Shown: in pieces, positions 1 through 11,591 of the stretch
Layout of the letters: every line of letters begins with the position of its first letter
How positions within the stretch are numbered: the stretch's first letter is position 1
Origin: Gnetum montanum
Taxonomy: Eukaryota > Streptophyta > Gnetopsida > Gnetales > Gnetaceae
Assembly: GCA_015680685.1 (NCBI GenBank)
Contig: MNCI01002312.1
Coordinates: 40,655 to 84,568 of the forward strand
Direction: 5' to 3'
Length of the DNA stretch: 43,914 nt
Notes under the pieces: generated by a model
The model's input: the letters and a program-made list of their open reading frames with translations, nothing else
The model's database searches: none
What the model was told of the DNA's origin: nothing
Position numbers and translations under genes: made by a program

Positions 1-1190
1 TGGAATTGTATAGTCCCTTTCTCTAATAAAATTGTTAACAAATTGGTGGCTAGGTATTTCTCAAACTAAGGAAGGACTCAAAGGATGAAAAGGGTGTGAC
101 TTCAAGGGGATTCAATGCATATATGTTGGATATTCTCTTGAGTTCTTGGATGCTTTTTCTTTTGGTTTTCTACCATTATGCTATTCATCAAATTTCTAGA
201 AGTTGAGTACATAAAAATAAGTCTTTGCATGGTGTGGTTCTCACGTAAAAAAAAAAAGCAGCGAAAGAAATAAGAAAAAGTAAAAATTAAAAGCACACAC
301 CTTAGACATAATAAAGCAATATGGGCTACAAGCACTGGTTATGGACATGTTACCCATGCTTGAAGGTTCCCTCTAGCTAAGGTCCTTTCTTGCTTCTAGT
401 TCTCCATCTCACTCTCCTCGGAATGGTGGTGACTCTTTGTGGAAGCATTCTTGTTTCTTCAAGAGGATAGGTTGGTCAAATGTGTTGATGCGAGGTCACT
501 GAATGTGTTTTGTTGAGCCTGGATTTGGAATGAGTTATACTCGATTATATTAACCATAAAGCACACATAAGGGAATTTACACAACCTTGTTCTTGGGTTT
601 CCATTCCATTCTCTCCTCTCCACCGTTCTTTTCCATTTTTCACCTCATTTCCAGATTTATCATTAGTCTATATCTTGGTTGATGCATTCTTTTTCCTTGG
701 TAATTTCTTGTGGGTAAGTTTTTAACTCTTGCTTCGAAATAACATTCCTAGAGCCTACGGACTCTTTGGTTTGTGGGTCTATCAAGGCATCAAGGGCATG
801 ATCCTGCTTTGGGGAGGACCCACTGGCTTTCCTTTTTGGTGCATTTGTTAAGTTCTTTTCCTTAAACATTTCCTAAAATCAACAATTTTTTTTCATCCCC
901 ATCCATGACATCCATTTTATTGGTGTTTCTATTGTTCCTTTTTATCCATATTTCTTATTCCTTATCTTTTTCCATCATATCGCTATTAGAGGTTCGCTCT
1001 TAGTCATGGGGGCCTTGGCACAATTTTTTCAATTTTTCCTAACCCCTACACCTTAGGTAGTCACCAACGTTAAATATCTAGGATTAGTATCTGCCATAAC
1101 CACAACCCAGCCAATGCACTTTACATCAAGACAAGGTATCAATTACATTGTGATTTATCTACCCTTCCTCATTTGTGACTATGTTGTGTG

Positions 1191-1585
1191 TGTAGATGGT
1201 GATCATACAACAATGGATTGGGCCTGGAGGAAACACTCAAGATGGACCGGAACTAGAGCGTTTACGAAAGGAGCAAGACTGGTGGTGTGGCTATGGATAA
1301 ATAACAGAAGGCATAATCTTGGCATCGGTAGCAACATGCGTTATTCTTTTTCTATCTCCTTCTCTTCTAGCTACCAAATAAAGGTTAAATTTCATTTATG
1401 TATATTGTTCACCTCAGTGGTCATGAACACTAATGCTATCATGTATTGTATTGTTGATCTGTTCACCAGGCACGTTGAGTGTGTCACCCCATTCTACCAT
1501 CAATGGTCATTCAGTCAATAATCCCATACCTTTCCAATATTTTATAAGGAACTTGAGGATGAGTTTTTATTCAGTCATGGAGGTA
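1191..1585 (+). pseudogene. Remnant of element 0 3' ORF, behind a splice-acceptor-like site
   Basis: TGTGTGTAG at 1187-1195 is followed directly by an ATG at 1196, in the same place as the acceptor-ATG pair of B, C and D. The reading frame from this ATG closes after about 34 codons, with no similarity I can see to the B protein. The end of the segment contains GAGGATGAGTTTTTATTCAG and a G-rich tract (CATGGAGGTA), the polypurine primer site next to the LTR. I read it as a heavily reduced 3' ORF region, not a working gene. A 135-codon frame across 1114-1521 is in another phase and looks spurious. Confidence 0.35.
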
Positions 1586-2409
1586 TGATGAATCGTGATA
1601 TCGAGACCATGATATCAGGTCCACAATATTGGATCCAACCATGCAATGTTAGATACCCGATCTCAGAGCCTGTCTCCTCACCTATAAATAAGAGGTGGCA
1701 CCCTTGGTTTTCACATTAGGTAGTTAGTCCCTTAGCCAAAATCTTGCCATTTTTTCCTCTAGAGTTAGAATTATTTCTGCATACCCACAGTAGGATTCAT
1801 AGAGTGAACAGATCTTTATTCGAGCATTGTGTACCTGAGCACACTTTGTGTACGGCAATAAAGATAAACTTTATGATAAACCTTATAGCATTTTATAAAT
1901 AGATTAATTAGTGTTACTTATTATTTAATGATTTCCTAGTTGATTAATGATTTCTCTCACCCTACAAATCTCTTAGTTAAATACACTCAGTACGACCACT
2001 TTGAGCATGTGTGTAGCGCTTGGTAACCCAGTGACAATTAGTGTTTGGTAATCCTAGTAGCATTGCACTGCTTTAGGATGTGTACGAAAAGTGGAAAAAA
2101 AATACTGGTATTAGGAGTAATTAGAACTTAGTTAATGAGTAGTTAATTTAGATTAGTTACTTAGTTATCTCTCCCTCCCTCCTTAGTGGCATAGGATATA
2201 AAACACATAAAAGCTATAAAAATCATATGCCTTGAGCTTACTTAACCATACAACCGTGACATACAAGTAAGTTTGGGAAGAAAATGATTAACCAATTCGT
2301 TATTGTTTCACAAAGGCGCATAGGCACTTAGTTCTTGGAATTCTATTGGATCGTGCATGAAATGCTTGTATTCATATGGTTGAGTGGAGGGGTACCTTGC
2401 CACTCATCA
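1586..2409 (+). repeat. 3' LTR of element 0
   Basis: The LTR starts TGATGAATCG directly after the polypurine tract and ends GGGGTACCTTGCCACTCATCA, the same terminus as the B LTRs (length 824 bp). TATA box CTATAAATA is at 1682-1690. The transcribed part carries the family's GCTTGGTAACCC and TTGGTAATCCTAGTAG repeats near 2018-2065. Bases 2410-2414 (ATTAT) would be one target-site copy; the other is outside the window. Confidence 0.85.
1594..1690 (+). promoter_or_regulatory. LTR promoter of element 0: palindrome-rich block plus TATA box
   Basis: Upstream of CTATAAATA (1682-1690) lie two GATATC palindromes (in TCGTGATATCGAG and ATGATATCAGG) and TTGGATCCAA, a 10-bp perfect palindrome. The block resembles the GATATC array of B and D on its left side. 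On its right side (CAATGTTAGATACCC, CAGAGCC) it resembles the array of E, so it looks mixed. The regulatory function is inferred from position. Confidence 0.55.
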
Positions 2410-4925
2410 ATTATGTTGGAAAACAAGGATAGAACAAGAAGTGTGAAGGCTTAGTTTACTGATGTTATTTCTTTTTTTTTTCACTAAAAGGGTATCTATT
2501 GACAATAAAAAGTTATCAAAGTAAGTTGAGTCTTTTTTGCATGAAACAAAAGAGAGATATAATGATGTTGGCACATTTAATACATATGATAGGGTATGTT
2601 ACCCCAACATGAAAACTGACTTGAATTTGTTGGATGAAAATCTTACTAAAATGCTACATTTGTTACCTTTTTTCAAGTACAAAGTTCTTCATAAACTACT
2701 TGCTATAACAACTATGGTTTTCATTGACATTTTGAGTTTAATGTGAAATTCACACATATAAAGAGAAAGTTCAAGATTAACTTCCTCATAGAAGAGGTGA
2801 ATCACAATAGACAACTTGAATCGCAAAGGACAATGATGAAATTGATATGTTCAAATATGTGACATGAAATAGTGTATTGGTTGGAATTATCTAGTGTAAA
2901 TTAAAGTGGTTAATATATAATTTTAAAATAATATATATCAAATTCTATTATGGAAGTTCGTGGTAGAGTAAGTTCGATTTTAACTCATAACATCATCCTG
3001 GAAGTAGTGTTGTAAAATCAATTCATGAATCTCAAAGGTCTATTTAAGGGTAGCTACATGAAAGAAGGAAAGAATTGCATTGGTAAACATATGAGCATTC
3101 AATTTTATTTCTAGTTGGACAGATCCAAAGCCTAATGAGAGCATCCATGAGAGGCATATCTTGCAGTCATGCAATTCTAGGGCATAGTATTTCTAAGAGC
3201 CAATTCGTCAAATACCTACTGTGCATCCTGCAATCTTATCACCAAAGAAATATTATACCCATTTATGCTCTTAATAATCTTCCTAAAAGCATGAGTAAGA
3301 ATGTGCCCTAGGTAAGATAGGACAGGTTCAAACAGAATACCGAGTGTTAGCTAAGGAAAAGCATACATGGAACTAGTGAGACTGGCATAAGCAATGTCTT
3401 AGTGCCAATGTCATTGTCATCATTTCCCTCATCATTTGCAAGGCTGACACTACCATTAAGAAGATCCTTCTTTACTAGCGCATCACCAACTTCATAGGTG
3501 GGAGTAATAATAGCGATGGAGGAGTGTAGAGCAATGACAAGAGCTTAAACTACAAGCACAGAATACGGTGTGTACCAAGGATTCTAGAAATATTTGCGAT
3601 AAATAGAGCACATGGCATTGCATGCAAAAAAGGCAAAAAATCAACATTTAGCATGATGAATTGCAATACAATGGTAATGACATAGATGATAGGATAGGAC
3701 AGTAGGCATAACCATGAACCTCTCAAGTGTTCCATGGAGGAATAATAGGAGAATGATGCAAGGGTCACAACAGGGTAATTGTGGGTATCACTACCAGAAA
3801 TCTTGTACAGATGTTGCTTGATGTAGGCATCACATTTTTCATTAATTATTTCTACGTCTTTATTCTCTATAATTATCTAGGCCAAAATATCAAATTGTGA
3901 TTTGTAAAGTTACACAAATGTTTCTTAAAATTACTAGACAAATTTAGTCTTTGAACATCATTTAGCTTGAAAATATATCACATAGTATGGAAAATTCAAT
4001 AAAGGATTTTATAATATATTTGTATCATGGATGTAAAAAGATTTGGTTATAACTACGAGACACTTGGCAAATATAAATTTATTTTCTATGAGAGTTTAAA
4101 CTTCTCATGGAAGTTTTAACTTCTTATGAAAATAAGATATGATATTTGTAACTAAGAGGACACTTGCCAACCATGGTTATATTTCTCAAATTTATCATAA
4201 CTTCTATGGAATTTGTAACTTCCTAGGGTTGTTATAAATTAGTTCCCTAGATATTTGTAATCCACCTCAACTTTTAATGATGATTGTCACAACCCTAAAG
4301 TTACAAGAAAAGGCGCTTTAAGGGTAAATTAAAAAAAAAGGAAGGAATTGGAAAAAACACAATTGAATATTATTTGTAAGATGGCGCTAAAACATCAATT
4401 AAGCTGCTTTATTTTAATCATGTGAGTTCATTTCTATCCATTTTGTTTTAGTTACTTAGTTAATGGTTTAGATAGTATCATGTTTGGCATTTAATTTTTG
4501 GATTTTTCCTAGGTTGCTTTTATAGCTCTATTTTTGTGCAATATTAGAGTTCTATTAAGATTTTCCATAGAGAGCTTATGTTGTTGACAAGCCTTAAGAG
4601 TAATTTAATAGTAATGTCTTAACGAAATTGCCTATTTTGAGCATAAAGGATCTACAAAAATATTTGGTATTTTGAGATGATTGAAATAGCTTCATTGTTT
4701 TAAAGTGTATTACCTTGGTATTTCAATCCTAAAATTGTCAAATTTTTTGAAAGATTTTTTGAATGCAATCTTTGACGACTATTAACTAGCCAAAATAGAG
4801 ACTCGTACTTTGTCATTTACATAGCATTTTTGGTAGTGTAATAAGATTGTCTTTATGAAATTGCTTATTGATCTCAGAGGGTTTGGAAAATTTGTAGTTA
4901 GATTTAACTATAATAGCTTTATTAT
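2410..4925. other. AT-rich intergenic or old repeat sequence without a supported gene
   Basis: I find no domain, RNA gene or LTR terminus here. Short ORFs occur (for example 69 codons at 2537-2746 on +), but they have no recognisable motif and average low-complexity composition. Near 4090-4240 the sequence repeats variants of AACTTCTCATGGAAGTTTTAACTTC, a small degenerate inverted and direct repeat cluster. This is probably old, unclassifiable transposon sequence into which element A inserted at 4925. Confidence 0.4.
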
Positions 4926-6123
4926 TGATGAGTAGCAAGGTACCCCTACACTCAACCATACAAATACGAACATGTACGCATAATCTGGTCAAACTCCATG
5001 GATAGACTAGTTGTGGCACAATTGATCGCAGTTCACTATCTTCCCACCTAGATTAGTATTTTCTTTGTTATGTATGGTTTAGTCCAGAGTGAGGTGTATG
5101 ATGTGATTCTAAACTAGGCTACTCCTAGAGACAATGGGAAACAATCTTAATTAAGCTAATAGGCAACATAAAGTAAAATCTAAGTTATCCTAAGTGTGAT
5201 GAGCATCCATCCTTAATCATTTGTATGCATCTTAGACCTCGTGTTCTACTTTTGGGAATTCCAAGTACACATTACTTGAGCACTACTAGATATGCTACTA
5301 GGTTACCAAGTAGTTACACTTAAATGTTCATGATTAAGTTGTACTCATTCCATGTTAGTAACAAGAAGTGTAAATGACAATAAAGGAAATATTAACTAGA
5401 TAGACAACAATAAATAATCAAAAATTAAAGTAAATAAAAGCTAAGTAAATAAGAATGAAAGTAAGAGTAATTAATTACTAAGTAGACTATTGTCTAATTT
5501 AGCCTAATAGAAGTAACCATTTCCACTTCCTGGACACATCTTGAACTTTGTGCAAACATTGGTGGGTTGTCAAATGCTAATCATTTCTAAGCTACCAAGT
5601 GATACACATATGCTCTAAGGGGTCATTTTTATGTAATTTAATAATTTTCTTAATTGATCAAAATGAATTTCTGTTCTAATAACATGAATGTAAAGTGCAT
5701 ACAATAAAATATAAATGTGTAAGAAAAAAAAATCTCAAGTGCTACACGGATGAATCAAAGAGCTCATCTTTATTGCCAACATAATGGTGTGCTTAGGTAC
5801 ATGAATGCTTGAATAAAGATAAATTCACACTTAGACCTCCTATTGTAGGCACATGGAAACTATTCTAACTTTCAAATAGACAAACTACAAGAGTTTCGCT
5901 ACTTGACTACTAAAAACATACTCCCAATTGTGCGCCTGGGTGCTATATTTATAGACCTGGGAGTAACCTAGGAATAACCACTCTAATAATTAGAATAATT
6001 TCTCTATTAATTAGAGTAACTTCTCTAATAATTAGAGTAATTGCTCTAATAATAACTGCTCTAATAATAAGTGCTCTAATAATTAGAGTAATCACTCTAA
6101 TTATTAGAGTAACTGCTTCATCA
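4926..6123 (-). repeat. 3' LTR of element A
   Basis: Read on the minus strand it starts TGATGAAGCAGTTACTC at 6123, just after a G-rich primer tract, and ends ...GGGGTACCTTGCTACTCATCA at 4926 (1,198 bp). TATA box CTATAAATA is on the minus strand over 5946-5954. It pairs with 10399-11591. The part nearest 4926 is shared with the LTRs of 0, B, D and E, while the first 170 bp are specific to A. Confidence 0.88.
5946..6120 (-). promoter_or_regulatory. A 3' LTR promoter: phased CTCTAATWATTAGAG array plus TATA box
   Basis: On the plus strand, CTCTAAT-like starts fall at 5981, 6002, 6023, 6044, 6059, 6074, 6095 and 6116, spacings of 21, 21, 21, 15, 15, 21 and 21 bp. Each 21-bp unit holds a near-perfect inverted repeat CTCTAAT-A-ATTAGAG; the 15-bp units lack one TTAGAG arm. 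The array ends about 27 bp upstream of the TATA box in transcription direction. A 66-codon frame rich in Leu-Ile-Ile-Arg across it is only a product of the repeat. Confidence 0.7.
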
Positions 6124-6130
6124 TACCCCA
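6124..6130 (-). other. Polypurine tract of element A
   Basis: On the minus strand TGGGGTA abuts the 3' LTR. Just upstream comes GATGAGTTTTCATTCAATCA, matching the GATGAGTTTTTATTCAGTCA context seen before every other 3' LTR here. This is the expected plus-strand priming site. Confidence 0.75.
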
Positions 6131-6494
6131 TGATTGAATGAAAACTCATCCTTGAGTATAGAAGAAGAGGAACAAGTTATTTACAAAATATATTAGGGGA
6201 GTGTGGACTTATTTGACTGACATGCAAAGTGACATAGAGATAATAGACAAATACAAAAGTGCCCAAGCATACAATATTATAAGTATGTACAAAATTGGTG
6301 TTCATGGAAATTAGGAAAGAACACCAATGGATCCAAAGGACATTCAACCCCTCTTGGCAATAGAAGAATGACAGAGAGATAGAGGAGATCCAACAGTCAT
6401 GAACAATCTCCCACAAGTGATATGGTTGCATCCCCCTTGGTGATGATAGTCCTGCTTTTAGTCCATGCTTCCCACTACATTCACAAAAAAACAA
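6131..6494 (-). pseudogene. Short 3' ORF remnant of element A
   Basis: Reading leftwards from a splice-acceptor-like site (TACTAAT branch-point-like motif, T-rich stretch, TGTAG near 6485), about 350 bp run to the polypurine tract. The sequence matches element E at 39441-39771 (TGGAAAGCATGGACTA and onward) but not the long 3' ORF of B. A and E therefore share a reduced or different version of this region. The longest frame (6177-6494, 105 codons) has no recognisable domain. It is probably not coding. Confidence 0.4.
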
Positions 6495-7824
6495 AGGATT
6501 AGTATATATAGTACATAAATAATGGCTGAATACCTTGTCTCATTGGTGATTTTATCTAGCCAAGTTGTCATTGAGATAGATTCATTGCTTGATATTGTTA
6601 GTAAAAAGATTGATGAATGGGTTAAATAAGAGAAGTAATCCATACAATTCNTAGTTACTTTTAGGTTTTTGCAGTTAACTTTTCATAATCATTAATCATC
6701 CATAGAGCCTAGGGACTTCTTCATTTGAAGTTATCCAAGGGCGTAAAAGGCATGTGCCTGCTTTGGAGAGGACCCACTTGCATATCTTTTGGTTTGGTTA
6801 AGTTAAGTTCTTTACCCTTAGACATTGTTACAATCAAATTCTTTTTATTTACCCCATCCATGTCATCCAAATTGTATGCACNTGAAATTCTAAGGCTAGT
6901 CCATCCCCTGAGACATAAGAATGCTCACAAAACAACCACCATTTCAAATAGGAGAGAAGGTAGGAAGTGTGAAAGGGCCTTAGTTAGAGGAGACAAGACA
7001 AGTGTCATAATCAATGCTTGTAGTCCTTTTTATTTGGTCTAAGGGGTGTACTTTGAATTCCCATGTTTTTTCTGAAAGGGAATCACACCATGTAAAGACC
7101 CATGTGATTTTCACATTTATTTTGTCCAAGGGGTGTGCTTTGAATCCTCATCTTTTGTTTTTTTTTTCTTTTTTTTTGTGTGATGAGGACCATACCATGC
7201 AAGGACTTATTTGACTTCCTATTGTGAAATGACGTACAATGGTAAGAAGATTACAAGAATACTCCTACACGCAGGAAAATAGAAAAGCACAAAGAACACT
7301 ACATTCCTTTGAAGCCACACCCTGTCCAAACCTTTAATTCCTTTCCAATTCCAGAAACTACACAGGTTACCAATTTATTAAAGTTGCATTAATGAAAAAG
7401 AGACTGCATACTTCCAAAACAAGGAAAACCATAGAGTAAGTGGATGGATGTGTGATGGACTCACTGTCTGTTATATGAAAAGAAACCATGTCCTAGTCAT
7501 CAGTAATGACCATCAAAGTTAGAAACTAGACATCAATAATCAAATCACAAATGAAATATACCACCATCGAGTAATGCATTACCATTGTACCTAGCACCTT
7601 ATTAGCAAAAAGAGTATAGAATTATACCAAACATAAAAAAATATTAAAGAAAGTGAAAGAGTATCCAAGAAATATTAAATATACTAATGATGGTGTAAAA
7701 CAAAAACTTAGAAAAGATCAATGATCTTGAAAAATAAAAAGATGTAAAACAAGGAATATGAAAACAAAAAGTTTTAAAACCAAAAATGTGTAAAAAAAAA
7801 TCAAAATACACTTAAGAATCCTAG
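6495..7824 (-). other. Long 3' noncoding region of element A, with a misoriented contig
   Basis: In minus orientation this holds the blocks seen in the other elements: a T-rich tract (7560-7824), CTTTGCATGGTGTGGTTC-like segments in two tandem copies (7030-7215) and a GGACCCACTTGCATA block. The last block lies at 6652-6881, between single Ns at 6651 and 6882, and runs in plus orientation, opposite to everything around it. I see no gene. Confidence 0.6.
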
Positions 7825-10265
7825 AAATTAGAATGGGGGGTGACCCCCACAACTAAACATTTGGTCATGGTTAGGATTAATAAGTGGATGAATAGGATCC
7901 ATGCATGTATGAAATGTTAGGGGTTCATCGTGCCCTAGCCACAGGGTGTCTATTGGTGGTATGGTGGCTAGGTAAAGAAATTGTTAATCACAAACTTGAT
8001 TATAGAAAGCATAGTGGGGCAGGTTAGATGATGTATGTACATTATGAGGGAAACCTAACCCACTATGACACCCTTGACTAGATGGCAGTATTCATGGATT
8101 TGTGTCTCTCTTCACATTGGTGAATTCACTGGATGTTGGAGTGTGAGGTGGAGGCCTAGATAAGGTGACAGGAGGCATTGAGTTTGAAGAGGAAGATGCA
8201 TCATAGTGTTGGGCTTGTGCTGGTTGGAGGATGCAGTGGTTTCAGAACCATGCTGTCTCTTTCTACAGCCATGCCTAAAGAAAGGATTCTTCTAATATTG
8301 TGGAGGACTCCCACTATTATTAATAGTAGTAGCACAAGTAATGTTCATGGGTTGGTGCTATGAGGAAAAACATTTTGGTACTACTAGTGGTGATGTAGGA
8401 GGAGGTGAAGGATGAGAGCATTGAGAGCAAGGAGAAGTATAAGGAACATGATGTGGTGATCTCATAGGAGAGGACATGGGTTGATGATACTTGGGAGAGT
8501 GATAACGATGAGGTGAAGTAGAGAATGTTGATCTAGTTGGAGAAATAGGGTGTTGAACATGATAAGCACTTGGTTTTGGATGGTATGAAGGGTGTGGCTA
8601 GTTTGGCGATGGCCTCCCCCATGACTGGGGGTTTTGCCACAATGGTTGAGCACAATACTGAGGCCTATAAGAATTTGTCCATGGATAGTACGATGACTTG
8701 TGGGATTGACCATAAAGTGATGGAACAAGCATGTTCCCAACCATGTACTTCTATATGAAATATGGATGTAGCATTCTTTCCCAATGCTCATGTAGATGTG
8801 ACAAGATTGGGCATTGGCCTTTTGGGTGATTGTATAGGCAAACATCACATTGATACTTATGTTTTGCAGTTGAGCCCCTTATCCTCATTTTCTTTAGCCC
8901 TTTTTTTTTATTGTTGAATGATGTTCTGCCCTATTTCTAGGTTTAGTATCCTTTGTTTGTTTTGGTCATTAAATTTATCTTGCGTGGGTCTCCCCCTAAT
9001 AATGTCTACATGTTCTCTACATTTTTCATGTACCCACTTCATCATCTTGTTGATCTTTGCCTTAATTTCATCTAGTGATTTTAGTATTGGAAAAGGTAGA
9101 AATGGTTTCACCTTCTCAAGGTGTGTTGATTTCTCCTCTTTATGATTATGGACCTTTGTTACTTTAAGAGTTTAGTTCTATTGAGATTTTTTAACATTCT
9201 CCCATTTGGCTATTTCTCCTTCTTCTTTTGCTACCCGCTCAATAAGCTCTTGGAATTGATGGGTTCATAGTTCATATAGATGACCTGGGGCATACATCCC
9301 TAGGTTCTTCCTTATGTCATTATGGAGCCCATCCATGATGTGATACATTAGCCTTTCCTTAGAGAACTCGTTGCTTGGGCATTTGTTTAACAAAGTGTAA
9401 TATCTTTCTAAGGCCATGTCTAAGGGTTCATGTTGCCATTGTTTCCACTCTTGGATTTGTCTCCTCAAGGCTGACACTCTTGCGTAGGTTTGATATCTTT
9501 TATTGAAGAGGTTTACCATTGTCAGCCAATGGCGAATTGATTTCAGATTTAAAGACTTGTACCATACTTTTTCTTGGCCAACGAGTGTCATAGGAAAGAG
9601 CTTAAGACTTTGCCACCCATTATAAATATTATTCCATGTACAAGCATCATAGAAGGCCTATAAATGATGTTGTAGATCTAAATCATAGCCTCTTAAAAAC
9701 TTGGGAAAGTTGTTTAAATCAAGCCTAGGTAGATGGCTTCCCTTACGATGCCTACAAGATATTTGAATGGCCTCTTGTATATGCATTAGGCTCTTAGTGG
9801 CTAGTAGGGGTTCATCGTCATTGAGTAGGTCATGAGTTTGTGAGTTGGGATAGTGTTGTCTATGGTCATGTTGGCATTCTTGATTTTGCTTGTGGATTCA
9901 ATTTTTATTTCTATGAAGACCCCTTAAGAAATAGTCATTTGTGTTGCAACCTGACATTGAAAGAGAAAAGAAAGAGAGGGAACTAAAGAACTTATAATGA
10001 CTTTTGTAAGTCTCCCAATCATCCCCTGATGTACTCTTGCTACCCATTGAGAAGGCCCTAGGTCTTATGGGCCCTCTTGTTCTAGGGGATGTCCCATCTT
10101 CACTAGAGGTGTCTGAGTTGGATGAAAAAAGTTCTTGAGTATCATTGGGGTGTTTATGAACATATGAAACTCCTACATAAGATTGAGTACTCCAAAGTTC
10201 TTCTTTGGTTCTCTAATTAATTACCTTGCTAGATGTTGTGTTATCGCTATCTTGTAAAGAGACAT
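7825..10265 (-). pseudogene. gag: Element A gag (Ty3/gypsy retrotrans_gag type), decayed
   Basis: The gag polyprotein would build the cytoplasmic particle that packages element RNA. The start is placed at 10265-10263 because ACAATGTCTCT aligns with the B start at 14394. The capsid-type core is clearest at 9591-9265: KVWYKSLNLKSIRHW, then VSALRRQIQEWKQWQHEPLD and GLHNDIRKNLGMYAPG. It matches B, C, E and F and has the Ty3/gypsy gag pattern. Downstream near 8850-8780 an uninterrupted stretch reads YQCDVCLYNHPKGQCP then HLHEHW, a zinc-knuckle-like CX2CX3HX4C. A Pro/Ser/Tyr/His-rich tail follows to about 7830. Stops and frameshifts break the frame, and no protease or pol follows. Confidence 0.8.
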
Positions 10266-10379
10266 TGTTGTGAATTATGTGTGACTTAATTAAATTTAAT
10301 TTTTTTTTTGAAAGATATATTGTTAATACCTTGTTACAATAATCTTGTATGATATAACTAATCTAGATAGCTAGCACCA

Positions 10380-10397
10380 TCCCTAACAATGGTGAAA
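10380..10397 (-). other. Primer binding site of element A (tRNA-Asp type, degenerate)
   Basis: Directly inside the 5' LTR, on the minus strand, TTTCACCATTGTTAGGGA aligns to the tRNA-Asp complement TGGCGCCGTTGCCGGGGA with about seven differences, mostly transitions. The assignment rests on position and on the better PBS copies in B and C. The 60 bases beyond it match B at 14269-14320. Confidence 0.6.
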
Positions 10398-10398
10398 A

Positions 10399-11591
10399 TG
10401 ATGAGTGGCAAGGTACCCCCATGCTCAACCATACGAATATGAGCATGTATGTATGATCTGATTGAACTCCATGAATGGACTAGTTGTGGCACCTAGACAA
10501 TTATACATTGATTGCAGTTCACTGTCTTCCCACCTGGACTAGTATTTGCTTTGTCACGTATGGTTTAGTCCAAAGTGAGATGTATGATGTGCTTATAAGC
10601 TAGGCTACTCCTAGAGACAATGGAAAACAATCTTGATTAAGCTAATAGGTAACATAAAGTAAAATCTAAGCTAGCCTAAGTGTGATGAGCATCCATCCTT
10701 AATCATCTATATGCATCTTAGACCTCATGTACTACTTTTGGGAATTCCAAGCACACATTACTTGAGCACTACTAGATACACTATTGGGTTACTAAGTAGT
10801 TACACTTAAATGTTTGTGATTAAGTCGTACTCATTTCACGTTAGCAACAAGAATTGTAAATAACAATAAAGGAAATGTTAACTAGATAGAAACAATAAAT
10901 AATCAACAATTAAAGTAAATAAAAGCTAAGTAAATAAGAATGAAAGTGAAAGTAATTAATTGCTACGTAGACTATGGTCTAATCTAGCCTAAAATAAGTA
11001 ACTATTACCACTTTTTAGACACATCCTGAGCTTCATGCAAACACTGCTGGGCTATCAAATGCTAATCATTTTTGAGCTACGAAGTGGCACATGTATGCTC
11101 AAAGGGGTTGTGCTTATGTAATTTAACAATTTTTTTAATTGATCAAAATGAATTGCTACACTAATAACACAAATGTAAAGTGCATAAAATAAAATAAAAT
11201 ATAAATGTATAAGAAAACAAATCTCAAGTGCTGCAAGGATGAATCAAAGAGCTCATCTTTATTGCCAACACAATGGTGTGTGCAGGTACATCAATGCTTG
11301 AATAAAGATTTGTTCACACTTAGACCTCCTACTGTGGACACTTGGAAAATCTTCCAACTTTCAAATACATAGACTATAAGTGTTTCACTACTTGATTGCT
11401 GAAAACATGCTCCCAATAGTGTGCCTGGGTGCTATATTTATAGACCTGGGAGTAACCTGAGAATAACCGCTCTAATAATTAGAATAACCGCTCTAATAAT
11501 AATCGCTTTAATAATTAGAGTAACCGCTCTAATAATAACTACTTTAATAATTAGAATAAATTCTCTAATAATTAGAGTAACCGCTTCATCA
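10399..11591 (-). repeat. 5' LTR of element A
   Basis: It starts TGATGAAGCGGTTACTC at 11591 and ends at 10399 with the family terminus GGTACCTTGCCACTCATCA (1,193 bp). TATA box lies over 11435-11443. It pairs with 4926-6123. Many differences between the copies are C/T or G/A. Confidence 0.88.
11435..11590 (-). promoter_or_regulatory. A 5' LTR promoter: phased CTCTAAT array plus TATA box
   Basis: CTCTAAT-like starts fall at 11470, 11491, 11506, 11527, 11542, 11563 and 11584: spacings 21, 15, 21, 15, 21 and 21 bp. The same two unit lengths occur in the 3' LTR in a different order and number (seven versus eight phases), so units were gained, lost or converted after insertion. The TATA box sits on the low-coordinate side, consistent with minus-strand transcription. 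Confidence 0.7.

Larger units (their letters stand above)
1..2409 (+). mobile_element. Element 0: 3' part of a Ty3/gypsy LTR retrotransposon
   Basis: The window opens inside the long 3' noncoding part of an element whose gag, pol and 5' LTR lie to the left. Blocks shared in order with elements B to E identify it: the ACTTCAAGGGG block near 90-110, CTTTGCATGGTGTGGTTC near 222-240, CCCATGCTTGAAGGT near 353-367, and GGGGAGGACCCACT near 810-823. These are followed by a splice-acceptor-like site at 1191-1195, a polypurine tract and the 3' LTR. No intact ORF is present. The basis is collinearity with the other elements in this window. Confidence 0.75.
4926..11591 (-). mobile_element. Element A: complete non-autonomous LTR retrotransposon, minus strand
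   Basis: Two LTRs in direct orientation (5' copy 10399-11591, 3' copy 4926-6123, read on the minus strand) bound a 6,666-bp element. The flanks are ATTAT (4921-4925) and ATTGT (11592-11596), a 5-bp target-site duplication with one change. Inside, in element order, are a degenerate PBS, gag with a zinc-knuckle and Pro/Tyr-rich tail, a T-rich tract, conserved noncoding blocks, a short 3' ORF remnant behind a splice-acceptor-like site, and a polypurine tract. No protease, RT, RNase H or integrase is present, so A would need enzymes in trans. In stretches I compared, the LTRs differ at roughly one base in ten, so the insertion is old. A 230-bp internal piece is inverted at two N joins (see findings). 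Confidence 0.88.

Noticed and set aside
1114-1521. 135-codon ORF in element 0
   Set aside because: It is out of phase with the ATG after the conserved acceptor-like site, has no similarity to the 3' ORF of B or C, and a composition typical of chance frames.
5949-6149. 66-codon minus-strand frame rich in Leu-Ile-Ile-Arg, and its counterpart at 11421-11630
   Set aside because: The repeats are the direct translation of the phased CTCTAATAATTAGAG DNA array in the A LTRs. There is no coding signal outside the array.
6652-6881. Biological inversion inside element A
   Set aside because: Both breakpoints coincide with single Ns, so a mis-oriented contig is the simpler explanation; reported as an assembly finding instead.
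11460-11590. CRISPR-like regular repeat array
   Set aside because: Units are adjacent palindromes without unique spacers, sit upstream of a TATA box inside an LTR, and the context is plant retrotransposon.
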